Of a DNA stretch of 48,157 nt, positions 1 through 10,929 are shown piece by piece. Each line of letters begins with the position of its first letter. The stretch's first letter is position 1. Source of the DNA: Spirogloea muscicola. Lineage: Eukaryota > Streptophyta > Zygnematophyceae > Spirogloeales > Spirogloeaceae. Under the pieces are notes generated by a model that searched no databases, was not told the DNA's origin, and worked only from the letters and a program-made list of their open reading frames with translations. The stretch lies in assembly GCA_009602725.1 (NCBI GenBank), contig WELB01000002.1, forward strand, positions 1,895,484 through 1,943,640, in the 5' to 3' direction. Position numbers and translations under genes: made by a program.

Positions 1-1840
1 CGACAGCGGCGGCGGCGGCGACGGGTGGGCGTGGCGCGGCCGGCCGCAGCCCGGCGGCCCGGCGAGCCTCCTGGTGCGCCTCCTCCTCCGTGTGTAGTCG
101 GACTTGGACCACAGGTAGATTGTCGCTCGCCCTTGACATTTGCCCTCTGCTCGGCAGCTTGTGCAGGCTGCAGCTCTGGGTACCAGGTTGGTTACACCTG
201 TGCTTCTATGTTGTACCAGGGACGTCCTCCACATGTTACCTGTGGTTCCCTAACATACCATCTAGCTTGGTTCATGTCAGCAACTTCCTGCAAATTACAG
301 TGCTTGACAGCATAGAGCTAGAGATTACAGATTTTGAATACTATAAGGCAACAAAGGACCTGCTCAGTCCGGCCGCTGTCCAGCCAAAGTCAATCAGCTC
401 ATTCGAGGAATCTCACCCATGTGATGAGCAGGTGACCAAGGCCGGCAACACTGTGAGCATACTACGGTTCGCCGCGGGGCAGCGGCTGGTCTGGGCGCCA
501 GCGCTGCCTCCGACCATGCCACGCACAACGTACATGTCTGTCATTAGGGACGCCGATGGATCTCTGCTCGGCAACACTAAGAGACGGGGGACAGGCGGCG
601 CATTTGTCGTAAGAGCCACCAGCCGCCTCCTATTATCACCGAGCTGCATTGCAGAGCCGGGGTTGGAACTCACTCTACTGCTCCACTTGCATCCGCTCGG
701 TCGCCCTCGTTGTAACGCCGCCTCCCATCACAGCCCACACGTCCCAGGTAAGGTATTTCAACTTCAGGGATCCGAGGAGAAAGCACTTCCCTCAAACTTC
801 AAGGCTTCAGACCTTACTATGCTTGTAAAATTAGTTGTTCTTGTGGGGACTTATGCCATGCTGCTCATTCAGCTTGGTTTAGCTTCATACAAGACTTCTA
901 GCTGGGGTTCGTAGATCAAGCAATAGGTGCCCAAGTGATAACTGGCCAATCTGCAGTGAGACCAGAATCTGCACTTGCAACTCTGTACCAAGACAGGGAC
1001 CAGCATGACAAGCCTACAGAAGGCACAAACAGCCTTGCAGACTTAAAGAAGGTGCAGAGCCGGCCAAGCTGGCTCCCTGCGCACGTCTGATTCGCATAGT
1101 GGGCTGGCATTTGTATCTCAGGTCAGACGTTCGGACACCAATGAGGTTGTTCCGCTCGTGCCTACTCTGGCCTTACAACGCGATCAAATGGAACCAGGTA
1201 GGCCAAGTGTCCTGGACAGGGTCTGTGCTTCTGCATCTAGGAACCGTATCACCTCACCACCCATGAGTGGTTGCTCAGTCGCGAGCATTAAAGTCGCATG
1301 CCATATATGACATGTAGACCGTCTATCAGGGGCTGGCACAGTGTGCTCATTCCTACAAATTTAGCTTCTCGGGTAGTTGCTTTGCTGCATGATCCAGCTC
1401 GGCTGATTGCTCTCATTGCAGGTCGCGGGAGTGGAGTACAAGGTCTTACTGGCTTTGGCCTGCAGCGTGCCGCAGCTCGCAAGGTTCTCGGTCTCAGCAC
1501 CCGACTCGCGCGGCTGCCAGCAGAACATGCTGGTGAAGCTGGCCAGTGTTGGGCTCACTGGTGACTACAATCCCAGCAAGCCCTGTGTGGTCGCCAACCG
1601 CACAAACTCTTGGGTGTCGACGTTCAGCAAGCAGTGTCTGTCGCCCAAGCAACAGGTGTGGCAGCTAAGTCTCGCCACCGGCTACCCAAAATTGGAACTG
1701 AAGCTGACACGAACGCCACGCCAGCCTCTTGCCCATGACGACATTGTTTCCACAAATGTAAGTAGCACAAATAATGGTCAGTCTGTGCAGCAGTCTGTGC
1801 AGCAGCTAGCCTTTGACGCTACCAAGCCACGGTAGGAGGA
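1..1840 (+). other. Unassigned coding-like region, possible multi-exon gene
   Basis: I do not recognise this gene. An open stretch at 90–914 and another at about 1422–1835 read on the plus strand. The second is preceded by a plausible acceptor (ttgcag before gtcgcggg near 1422) and encodes a mildly hydrophobic segment with several spaced cysteines, ending at a stop near 1833. The first 100 bases are extremely GC-rich (cggcgg repeats). No family motif is visible, so this could be parts of one secreted or membrane protein or non-coding DNA with chance frames. No start codon or full exon chain could be defended. Confidence 0.25.
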
Positions 1841-2439
1841 GACTCTACTTGTGTCAAGCTGGCCTCATATTAGCAGTCTGACGAGCACAATGGCTCGCTA
1901 TTTGAATCGGGAGCATCGCAACCTAGTCAAATCACTTCTCAAGTAGATTCTTAGGGTTGCGCCTTATTTCAGAGAATGTAGTGCAACAGTGAAAATGCAG
2001 GGCTTCGGTGCCTTTGTTCATACTCATTACTGGGCCAATAACAGCCATCGCCCTCTACTGGAAGAGTCTTTCCTTCTTTAGAAGGCCCAGACGCAATTAG
2101 GAGGACAACATGACTATGTCAGCTATCCGAGGGGACCATGTCAGCTATCATGTTTCTGTCCATGTCTGATAAGATAGACAGGAATGTGAACTTGAATGCA
2201 CGCAGCCATGTCACCTGAGTCATCTGAGAGCCTGACGAAGGTACACGTCTGCTGTGCCTGACTTCAATTTGCATGTACGGAACAATTCAGATGTAGGACC
2301 GAGAAATCGTCCAGTCTTCTCGGCCACGCCAGCTCGTCACGAAGTCTGCCTACCATCAAAATCTTGTATCTGCACGAAAGCTCAAGGGACTCTAGTTGTC
2401 CCAGGCGATGCAGATTATGCAGGAGTCCTTGGGACAATA

Positions 2440-2610
2440 TTGTTCTGCACCGACCTGCGGCTGCTCAACAGAGGTTACTGAGTGCCTCGTGGCCACTTCA
2501 TTCACTGTGTGCTTTACCGCTTTCTCTGGCCACTTCAAACTTCGTTCATTCTCTTTTCTGGGCTGGCCTCTCACAGCCATCGCCCTCTACTGGAAGCGTC
2601 TATTCTGCAA
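2440..2610 (+). mobile_element. LINE-like 3' end remnant
   Basis: The stretch carries the degenerate end of the element's reading frame (gacctgcggctgct… gaggttactgag, corresponding to the 'LLTRGY-stop' terminus). About 90 bases later comes the tail hairpin, ggctggcctctcacagcc, at 2561–2578, followed by catcgcc. A weaker hairpin copy lies at 2033–2075. Confidence 0.6.
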
Positions 2611-2639
2611 GGAGGGTGGGCAGTGTGATGCAGATGTAA

Positions 2640-2740
2640 GAGCAATATGGCTGTGAGAAGCCAGCCCAAAAGAAGGACAAAGTCTGATGGGGCCAGATGG
2701 CGCAAAAAGCAATTGCTAAGACGGCAGCAAGGGGGCTCTC
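2640..2740 (-). mobile_element. LINE-like 3' end remnant, inverted
   Basis: The complement of the tail is visible: ggctgtgagaagccagccc at about 2649–2668, followed by the complement of the 'TTTGTCC' and 'GCGCCATCTGGCCCC' blocks that precede the hairpin in other copies. It lies tail-to-tail with the plus-strand copy ending near 2610. Confidence 0.55.
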
Positions 2741-3814
2741 AATAACCTCGAGTCAGTAAGTGAAGAGCCACGACTAGCTTCTTCTCCAGCCTACTGCAGC
2801 TTTAGTCCACTGCCTCTCTTTAGTCTAATGCATGCGCAACAGGATGTCGTTGTCTTGTGCACTGATCCCCTGAATGACTTTTTCCACAGCAGATTGATGA
2901 TGGAGAATATGGCGACTAAGCAATGTAGCTTGCTGCACACAGAGAAAGTGCTCCTTGAGGCCACTTTGAAGTGGCCTCCGTCTGCTCCTGCTTGCTTACA
3001 ACTGGCCCGGTCTCAATACTACTGGATGACACTCCTCCCTTCCACACCACGCATACATAATTCCTTGAGCTAATGTAGTCCCTTGTGGTGCACAGCTACC
3101 GGCACAGTTGCGTCACTCTCGGTGTCAACGAGGTCATCTTGGTGGCTTACAAGTCTACCTGCAGCCTGCGTGATGTCAAGCGGCAGGCTTGGCTCCTGGG
3201 AGTATGTCTTCGTTATGTCAAGCTTCAGTAAGTAGGAGACACTGCTTCACTGGTGAGTTTTTGAGAGCTTTGCTGATTGCAGCTCCGCAGAGGACATTGC
3301 GTGCAGTCTGCAATGCTTATTTGCGACATTTCATAATGTTCATTTGTCAGCACTGTCGCCGCCTGATCAGGTGGAGGCACTTTCCCCAGGATCCCATCGC
3401 GGCCTCCTCCTTGTATGGAGAGGAACACGTCAGTCTGTGACGTTCCGCAGCCTTCCCTATGACCTTGCGGGACGCCAGCGCTTCTGCAACACGAGAGATA
3501 GATATCTGTCAACGGCCAAAACTTGCGCCCAGGAGCAGAAGTATGATACATGCTCACGCAGGAAGACAGGCAGACCTGCCCTCCATTACTCATCATATTG
3601 CCATTATCAAGTTCAGGCTGGATGCTCAGCCACGATGCCAACCTTTTGCAAGAGGAAGTAATGCACCGGCAAGATGTTTGCACTGCTCCTGCCCAGCAGC
3701 AGTGGACAGGTCCAACATCAGAAGAGAATGATACCATCCTGCACATGCGAGCAGGCCGCGCTTTGGATGCTGCTTCTGAAATTTCGTCTTGGAGACAGAG
3801 TTCCGGCTGCAAGC

Positions 3815-3960
3815 TACTCTGACTTGCGGCTGACTCGGAGGCATCGAGCACCCGTAGCAGCGACTTACGGAAGCATGTGACTAAGCCCTTTCTGGCCCAT
3901 CTGCCTTGTCCACATTTGGCTGGCCTTTTGCAGCCATTGCCCCCTTTCTACAACACTGCA
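3815..3960 (+). mobile_element. LINE-like 3' end remnant
   Basis: The end-of-ORF block (tctgacttgcggctgact) is followed by ccttgtccac and the hairpin block ggctggccttttgcagcc near 3918–3935, then attgcccccttt. The order and spacing match the better-preserved copies at 36–40 kb. Confidence 0.55.
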
Positions 3961-4366
3961 AGCTGCGATCATGTTGGACTCCTCCAACTCAAGCTCCTTG
4001 TGCAGTAGGACCCAGTCCGCCTACTTCTGAGCTATGCTGTGTCGCAAGAAGAAGCGGTCGATCTATGCCCTGCGAGCTCCGCCATGTGTAGCTCGGCTGG
4101 ACATGATCAGTAGCATCCGCTCGTGTAATAGCTGCATGCACCAACATCCGATAACCATACTCGCTGGCCGCTGGGCAAAATCTCCAAGTATGATTGTATT
4201 CTACTTGCGCAGCCCCGAGCTTGCGTTGCAGCAGCTGAACAACTGTATTGTTGATCTGCGAACACACGTTTCCTTCCACCTTCCGCCGCACCGGCGACGG
4301 CCGCGAGGCCGCCGCCATGGGCGCCGCGGCGCGCGGTGCCGCGCCCGGTCGGCGCTCGAGGCGGCG

Positions 4367-4386
4367 ATGCGGCCCACGCAGGTCCG

Positions 4387-4417
<31 letters not shown>

Positions 4418-7400
4418 CTCCCGCGACTGCCGCAATATCGTCAGTCAAGCCGGCCCTGAGCGCCGTCGCGCGCAGGTGAAGACGCACGCCTTCCGCAAGG
4501 CACACGAGAACATCGACGCCACGCTCAAGGCTACGGAGGCCGTGCTGGCGCAGTTTGACGTCTCGCGCCAGGTGCGGCGCGCCCGCCGCCGCCGTCGCCG
4601 CCGCCGCCGTCGGATGCAGGGCCTTGGCCGCGATCGAGCCCTGGCGCAGCGCCCAATTTGACAACGGTTTCGATTTGGCGCTGGCGGCGCGCTCCCAGGT
4701 GGAGCCGCGGGTGCTGGAGGGCCCGCGGCGCGACCTGGACGCGTACCTGGAGGCCGTGGACCGCCTGCAGGGCGCCGTGGCCTTATTCGACGGCAATCGC
4801 ACGTACAAGAGCTCCGAGGCGGCGCTGTCGCACGCCCGCGGCCTCCTCCACAAGGGGCTGGCCAAGCTCGAGGACGAGTTCCGCACCCTCCTGGCCACCA
4901 ACAGGTGCTGACGGCGAGCTACCAAGCTGAGTCGGGGCTTTCCCAATCTGCTGTGCAGTGGCTGACCATCATCACAGCTGTGCCAGTGCCTTGGCGGCTG
5001 TCTCCGGGCTCCGCCAGGGCGACGTCTCTCCGCCCTCTACATATATCCCGATCTGCGCTTAGTTTGCTGAGGAATTTTAAAGTTTCTTAGCATGGGTAAG
5101 CGGTTGACCAGAGGTTATTGAGCGCCCACTCGGTGGAGTTATCAAGCGTAGTTGTCACGGCCATTGCATGAGACTAAGTCCTGAATCTAAGGTTTCTCGT
5201 CAACTTTTTGGATTATCATTGGCAGATCCAAAAAGGTATTCTGAAAGAGCTGTTTCTCCTGACGCTGGTGTTGTTGCTTGTCTCGGGCTGCGCAGCAAGA
5301 ACGTCGACTCGGAGCTCCTGATGAAGCTCCTGCCAGACAGCATCCGGGGCGTCGTGGAGACCGACGAGGCTGCCCCACCAAACGGCCGCCAAGATGGCGC
5401 AAGTGGCGGTGGCGCGGCCGCTGGGGCCGGCTTGGAGCTGCCGGTCCTGGTGACGCCCGCGGCCGTGCCCCGCCTGCTGGCCATCGCCCATCGCATGGTC
5501 TCCGCTGGCGCCGCAGTGCCGTGCACCAAGGCCTACAAGTGCGTGGCCACTTGCTCCTGCTCGCCCTGCTGAGTGTGAGCTCGGCCTGCACAGCCAACGG
5601 ATGGAGTCACTCACTCGTGTGTGTTCCGCGTGTGCCCTGCCGTGGCTTGCCTTCAGGGAAGTGCGAGGCGGCATGCTGGAGGTCAGCCTGCGCAAGCTGG
5701 GCGTCGAGAAGCTGAGCCGCGAGGACATTCTCAAGATGCAGTGGGAGATGCTGGAGGGCAAGATCGGGTGCTGGATTCAGTTCATGCATGTCACGGTGCG
5801 GCAGCAAACTTTCCTTCTTTCCTTGCGCGCTTTTGGCAATGGCGCTGGATACTGCCGACTTTCTTGAGTGGTCCTCCCAAGAGAATGCCGGCAGTATAGA
5901 GGACACGCTGTTGCCGCAGCTCACTGCATTTCCTGTTGTGCTTGCCAGATCAAGCTGCTGTTTGCGAGCGAGCGGCAGCTGTGCGACGCGGTGTACATTG
6001 GGCTCGATCCCCACCGCGAGCGCTGCTTCGCCGAGCTCGCAGAGCCTGGAATGACGATGCTGCTGTCATTTGGGGAGGCCATTGCGAGGTCCAAGCGGTC
6101 ACCTGAGAAGCTGTTTGTGCTGCTGGACATGTACGAAACCATGCGCGACGTCCTCGGTGAGGTGCGATGTTCGGTCTTCTGATCCCAATCCATCATGTAC
6201 ACTTTTAGCATCCCACTGAATCTCCAAGACCTTATGCAACTTGACCCACTGCTTGCTCAGGTGGACCGTGTCTTCTCCGGCGATGCCTGCCTCCCAATGA
6301 GAGACGCTGCCAAGGGCTTGCTGCGGCGGCTTTCTGTGACGGCGCGTGAGACCTTTGGCGAGTTCGAGGAGGCAGTAGAGAAGGATGCGACAAAGACGCC
6401 GGTCGCGGACGGCACTGTGCACCCTCTTACAAGCTATGTCATCAACTATGTCAAGTTCCTGTTTGAGTAAGTCTTCTTTGCCGAGGAATGAGCCCTGACT
6501 TTCCTATAGAGAAGCCATGACTCCCGCTTCTGAAGCCCGTTTCAGGGGAGCTCAAGTTGGACACCTGCTTAATGCAGCGTCCTGCCAAGTGCAGCTACCA
6601 GAACACGCTGAAGCTGCTGTTTGGCGAGGACGCGGGCGAGGACGGCGACCAGGGCTCGCGCCTGGCTGTGGCCACTGCTCGCATCATGCAGGTCCTGCAG
6701 AACAACCTCGATGCCAAGGCGAAGCTGTACCGTGACCCAGCGCTCACGCAGCTCTTCCTCATGAACAACGTCCACTACATGGTCCGCTCTGTACGGAGGT
6801 GCACACTCACCATAATCAAGCAGAGGCCAGGGTCCTTGATGGACGTTCTTGTCATACCAAGTAACAGCTGCAACAACTCAGCCCGTAAGCGGCTCGTGGG
6901 CTCTGCCCATGCCTCCACAGGTCCGAGGCCAAAGACCTGCTGGGTGATGACTGGGTTCAGCGGCACCGCCGGGTCGTGCAGCAGCATGCCAATCAGTATC
7001 AGCGAGCTGCATGGGGCAGGGTGCGCCTCCGTGTCAGCCCCTGCCATGTCAATTCGGGACGCTAGAAGTATTTGGCCTTGGGCTGCAAGCTTGTGAGCAT
7101 GACTGACTCCTGTTACTGGCTATGAAGCTTTAAGTGATCTACAGATGCAAAAGCTCACTAGTGTCAGTTTCCTCTCTTGAAGGTCTTTCAGTCTTGCAGT
7201 ATCAGGAGCTGGCAGTTGCGTCAGCTTAATCGTCGCTGGAGGGCTGCCTCTTGGTCACCATGTCTCAGTCTCGTCTTGCTGCTCACGCAGGTACTGGGCT
7301 ACCTGAGCGGCCAGGGGCTGTCTTCGGGGGGATCAGGAGGAATGAGCAGCAGTGGTGGAGACAGCGGTGTGAATCGCACAGTCCTCAAGGAGCGGTCAGT

Positions 7401-8107
7401 CTTCCTCTTGACTCTGTCCAGCCCTTGATCGCACCTTGCTATCTTTCCAGGCCCCGATGCCGCACAGCATATAAGAAGTTAGTGTGTGTGGGAGATGGGA
7501 TCTTGGCGCAGCTGGCCTTAGCTTGCAGACGACAATAACTCAAGTACATGTTCTCGGACACTCTGGAGATTCTGACCCTATCTTGGCGGCATCTGCATCT
7601 GCACATGGCCGCTGTTCCAGATTCAAGAACTTCAACCTAGCGTTTGAGGAGCTCCACCGTGCTCAGTGCCAGTGGACCATCCCTGATACTGAGCTGCGGG
7701 AGGCAGTGCGGTTGGCTGTAGCTGAAGTCCTCCTGCCTGCCTACCGCTCCTTTCTCAAGCGCTACAGGTGTGGCACACCGCCAGGGCTAGCTCAGCGCCA
7801 AGAGTGCAGATAACTGCATGCTGTGCTGTGCGCCAGCAATGACTATTGCCTGGAAGTCCAAGTAGACCCTGGATAACGTAGTTACGGATCACTAGTGACA
7901 TCACAAGCGCTGACTTCAGGCCCCGCCATGACGTTGTCATAGATTGTTTCACGTGAAGCTCCCTCTAAAGGTTGTCGTCGTATGTGCAGCTCGTACTTGG
8001 AGAGTGGCAAGAACCCAGGCAAGTACATCAAATATACCCCCGAGGACCTGGAGCGCCTGCTTTCTGAGCTCTTTGAGGGCAAGATGCGCATTGAGCAGAA
8101 GCGCTGA
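4367..8107 (+). CDS. EXO70: Exocyst complex subunit EXO70
   Basis: This is a subunit of the exocyst, which tethers secretory vesicles to the plasma membrane; in the family the C-terminal region binds phosphoinositides. Twelve exons can be read: 4367–4381, 4476–4571, 4699–4904, 5296–5538, 5657–5795, 5949–6161, 6261–6466, about 6547–6798, 6921–7020, 7291–7394, 7621–7767 and 7990–8107. Together they give about 612 residues, the usual EXO70 size. Recognisable blocks include AFRKAHENIDATLKATE near the N terminus, DAYLEAVDRLQGAV, AIARSKRSPEKLFVLLDMYE, LTSYVINYVKFLFE, DLLGDDWVQRHRR, and the C-terminal YIKYTPEDLERLLSELF. Most introns are GT–AG with matching phases. The junction between 6466 and 6546 is off by one base; an extra G in the gggg run at 6545–6548 would explain it. 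The start is uncertain: the SALEAA that precedes MRPTQ in frame resembles the usual longer N terminus, so an exon or start further upstream is possible. The 391-nt intron at 4905–5295 may hold a decayed retroelement end. Confidence 0.93.
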
Positions 8108-8589
8108 GCTCCTTTTTAAGCCCCTACAGGGCCTGCAAGCCCCTCCGGATTTTCACCGTTGAGGTGGCAACACTTCTTCACTAGGTTCGTTACGCTTGTG
8201 CCACTTACCTTAGGATGTGGATGTACACTGAGAGGGCTCAAAGTGCTTGTCCAGCTTCACTGAATTGCACCCCCGTGAATTTTTAAACGCACTTCTGAGT
8301 GTCAGCAAGGAGCCGAGCTTGGCCCTTAGAAAGAGCCAATCATACCTCACCATATGAGCACCAGCAATATGTAAACATTTCAGTGCTAAGACCACTTAAA
8401 CGTGTGGTCAGAGTGGGCACCCCAGCTGCTGGCGTAAGTTGCAGCGAGCAACGTCACCAGCTGACATCCCCAGCTAGCCCAAGATCAGAAATGGTTTATA
8501 TATGTCATTGATCCAGATGCAGCAGATCGCCTGAAAGTTTGCGCAATGGACTGGCTGACTTGCCATCTGCCGAGCATTATCTGTTTCCA
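8108..8589. other. EXO70 3' flank, nothing recognised
   Basis: The stretch follows the EXO70 stop and presumably includes its 3' UTR. No coding signature, RNA gene or repeat copy was recognised in it. Confidence 0.4.
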
Positions 8590-9940
8590 TCTACTGAGGA
8601 GAATAGGCGATGGAGTGCGTGGTAGCCGCCGCCTTCTTGTTCCCGGGCTGCAATGGCAGTGGCACATGCAGCTTCAGTCGCCTGATGACATGCATGCCGG
8701 CTGATGGTGGGACTGCGAAGTCCTTGACATTGACGTCTGATGTTTTGGCCACCCAATACTGATCCCAGCAGGAGAAGCAGTCTGATGCAGCTATCACAGT
8801 CTTGTGACTGCGCATGCTCAAGAGGATTGGACACTGACTCTCATGGACAGCTGCCAACTTCTGGAGAATGCAGTAGGGGACTCACTTTGGCCGCTGGGAA
8901 GTCCCAACGCCAAGCTGGACTGGGAGACACTCCTCGTCCTCGCCCGCTCGATGATCTGCTGCCTCCCTGTGTTATCCTCATCATACCTCACTATCTGCAC
9001 AAGCAGATGGAGGAGGCATCAAGAGCTGTCCACAGCCTCCGTCTCTGTAGACACGTGAGCTGTTGCTGCCATCTTTGCAGCTTAGAGGAAGTCATTAACA
9101 ATGACGCATCGACCAGCCATCATCGGACCCAGAAGCGCTGGCGTCTTAGCTTTGCACATGAGTGTGACTCTACCTGCGAATCCATCTGAGATTCTAGGAT
9201 CCTCCCATCGTCCTCGTCGGCAGCCTTGCCAAGTGAGGCTCGCCTGCTCGTTCCAGATCTGCGCGTCCAGTGCCAGACTTGGTATCACATTAGCTTCATC
9301 ACGGAGTAAGCCAAACGAGCCCAGCAGCCGGTAGAGAGCCTGCACATGGCAGGCGAGACAAATGCTGCTGGATGAGCTCAAGTGAGTTAGGAAGTGATGC
9401 GCACCGCCCCTGCCACTTAGCGCGCTTGTGATCAGACCGCGTGCGAGGCTCCTCGGCGCTCCGCCGCCTGTCCTCCTCATTGAGCTCTGGCGACAGTGTC
9501 TGCAGTGTGACCACATGCCGGCAACTGTGCTGAGTCTTGCAAACCCTGCAAGGGACCCCCTGCGTGCACATTGGTGCTGCAACAAGAGAACCCATAGTGA
9601 TTTGGAAGTCCTCGCCGCACTCGCTGCTGCAGCTGGACAGGGGGCAGGGGCTGTGCGATCGCACTCACCGCCCCCCCCCCAGAAAATTGGTTCACCGCTG
9701 CGACCTGCAGGAGCGACGGCCGTGTCAAAATGTGGCCAGTTGAAGCAGAGGTTTGCAGAATCTGAGATATCCTGGAAGATGGACTTAGTGCAACCTGAGG
9801 CAGCGCGGCTTCATGAACGTCACAGAGGCCTCTACTACGAAAGCCCCTAAATTGCAGCATGCTTGAGGCTGTCAGGCCCGGGACATCAGAAGAGTACTCG
9901 TGCGACCATCTACTACATCTGATCAATAGATCAACTGAAG
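8590..9940 (-). other. Unassigned coding-like segments, possibly 3' exons of the BRCT gene
   Basis: Several minus-strand stretches look like exons: one around 8950–9000 reading IVRYDEDNTGRQQIIERA after a plausible acceptor, one around 9250–9340 reading LRDEANVIPSLALDAQIWNE, a cysteine-rich one around 9520–9640 (CSSECGEDFQ… CRVCKTQHSC), and one around 8690–8820 containing SDCFSCWDQYW. I recognise no family. They lie downstream, on the same strand, of the BRCT-protein gene and could be its 3' exons or a separate gene. Exon junctions could not be fixed. Confidence 0.25.
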
Positions 9941-9944
9941 TTTC

Positions 9945-10724
9945 TCAGGCAAGACTTGACATTTGATGGTTGACGGGTTGAGGTTCATATACCAGAGCGT
10001 ACAGGACAGGGCCCAGAGATCTGTGCACCTTCTTTGACTTGGTCGTCTGAGCCAGGAGGCCCTCGATTGCAGCGGCAACATCCGGGGGAGAGTCGTCGTT
10101 GCCGCCGACAGCGTACCCGCAGCTCTGCACGGCGCTGAACCCTGCAGTTGTCGCTGCGTCATCGGCCTCGCGCGAACGCCGATCCCGTCTCGGCGTGGCA
10201 GCGAGCTCTGCGGCGCTAACCGCTGCCTTGGCCGGAGGCTGCAGCCGCGGGCTCGCGCCCCGCCTGGCTCCGCCTGCTACCTTGTTGCTGGCGTCAGCCA
10301 GCGGGAGGATGGCGGCAGCCTCCCTGTCCAAAGCTGCCGCTGTCGCTGCTGCCTGCGCCGTCAGTGGTGACGGGCTTGCCGGCGTGTCACTGGACTCCAG
10401 CAGCACTTGGCGGCGCTGCCGCCGCTGGTGCCGCTGCTGCGACTGCTCCCCAGAGGGCTGCTGCCGTGGCGGCACCAAGCTCGACGCTGCCGACTGCGCT
10501 GCCGGCTGGCGTCCGCTGCCCTGGCTGCCGCCGCCACCGCCGCCGCCAGTGGTGCGGCTGCTCCCAACCTGCGACCATGGCTGCGCCGCTGCCTCCCACG
10601 CATCCCCCGCCCCCATGCCGGCAGCCCGGCGGCTGCCGCTGTTGCTCCTGGCGGTGCTGCCGCCAGCAGCTCCAGCCGGCCGCCTTCGGTCCAGCGCTGT
10701 GACACTTGGACCTGCCACAGCCAC
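9945..10724 (-). CDS. Low-complexity Ala/Ser/Arg-rich segment, probable C-terminal part of BRCT gene
   Basis: The minus strand stays open here and encodes a low-complexity segment rich in Gly, Ala, Ser, Gln and Arg (runs of Gly, QQRHQRRQRR), ending in a more ordinary sequence (KKVHRSLGPVLYALVYEP). The plus strand is also open for about 230 codons, as expected for GC-rich DNA with third-position bias, and I take that frame to be the antisense shadow. It follows the BRCT exons on the same strand after an intron-like stretch with telomere-like motifs (10770–10850). Disordered tails of this kind are common in BRCT scaffold proteins, but the link is inferred from position only. Confidence 0.35.
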   Translation of the reverse strand: MAVAGPSVTALDRRRPAGAAGGSTARSNSGSRRAAGMGAGDAWEAAAQPWSQVGSSRTTGGGGGGGSQGSGRQPAAQSAASSLVPPRQQPSGEQSQQRHQRRQRRQVLLESSDTPASPSPLTAQAAATAAALDREAAAILPLADASNKVAGGARRGASPRLQPPAKAAVSAAELAATPRRDRRSREADDAATTAGFSAVQSCGYAVGGNDDSPPDVAAAIEGLLAQTTKSKKVHRSLGPVLYALVYEPQPVNHQMSSLA

Positions 10725-10769
10725 ATGGGTTAGCCTCAGGGCTTCAATAAGCTTGATGCAACCAGCTCC

Positions 10770-10850
10770 ACCGGGTTTAGGGTCTAGGATTTAGGATTCA
10801 GAATAAGGTATAGGAGTTTGGGTTTAGGTGGGTTTAGGCCTCTTAGACCT
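10770..10850. repeat. Degenerate TTTAGGG-type telomere-like cluster
   Basis: Repeated variants of the plant-type telomere unit occur in about 80 bases: gggtttagggtctagg, atttagg, gggtttaggtgggtttagg. None form a perfect head-to-tail array. A related short motif on the other strand (aaccccaaccctaaccc) lies at about 11294–11310. Both fall in apparent non-coding parts of the BRCT gene, so these are interstitial motifs and not a chromosome end. Confidence 0.55.
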
Positions 10851-10929
10851 CTTAGACCCGATATCTGCAGTCACGACCCTGATCATAGACGAACCCCAAG
10901 CTTGACCTCCACCAACCCAGACCCGCTCT

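Larger units (their letters stand above)
1841..4366. other. Intergenic region with degenerate retroelement 3' ends
   Basis: No gene could be supported here. The region holds several degenerate copies of the window's dispersed retroelement tail, annotated separately: plus-strand copies at 2033–2080, 2440–2610 and 3815–3960, and a minus-strand copy at 2640–2740. The last 150 bases, leading into the EXO70 start, become strongly GC-rich and could contain that gene's 5' UTR or an additional upstream exon. Confidence 0.5.

Noticed and set aside
10099-10794. Plus-strand Ala/Leu/Cys-rich open frame of 231 codons
   Set aside because: It is the complement of a GC-rich low-complexity tract. The minus strand is continuous with the BRCT gene and ends in more ordinary protein sequence.
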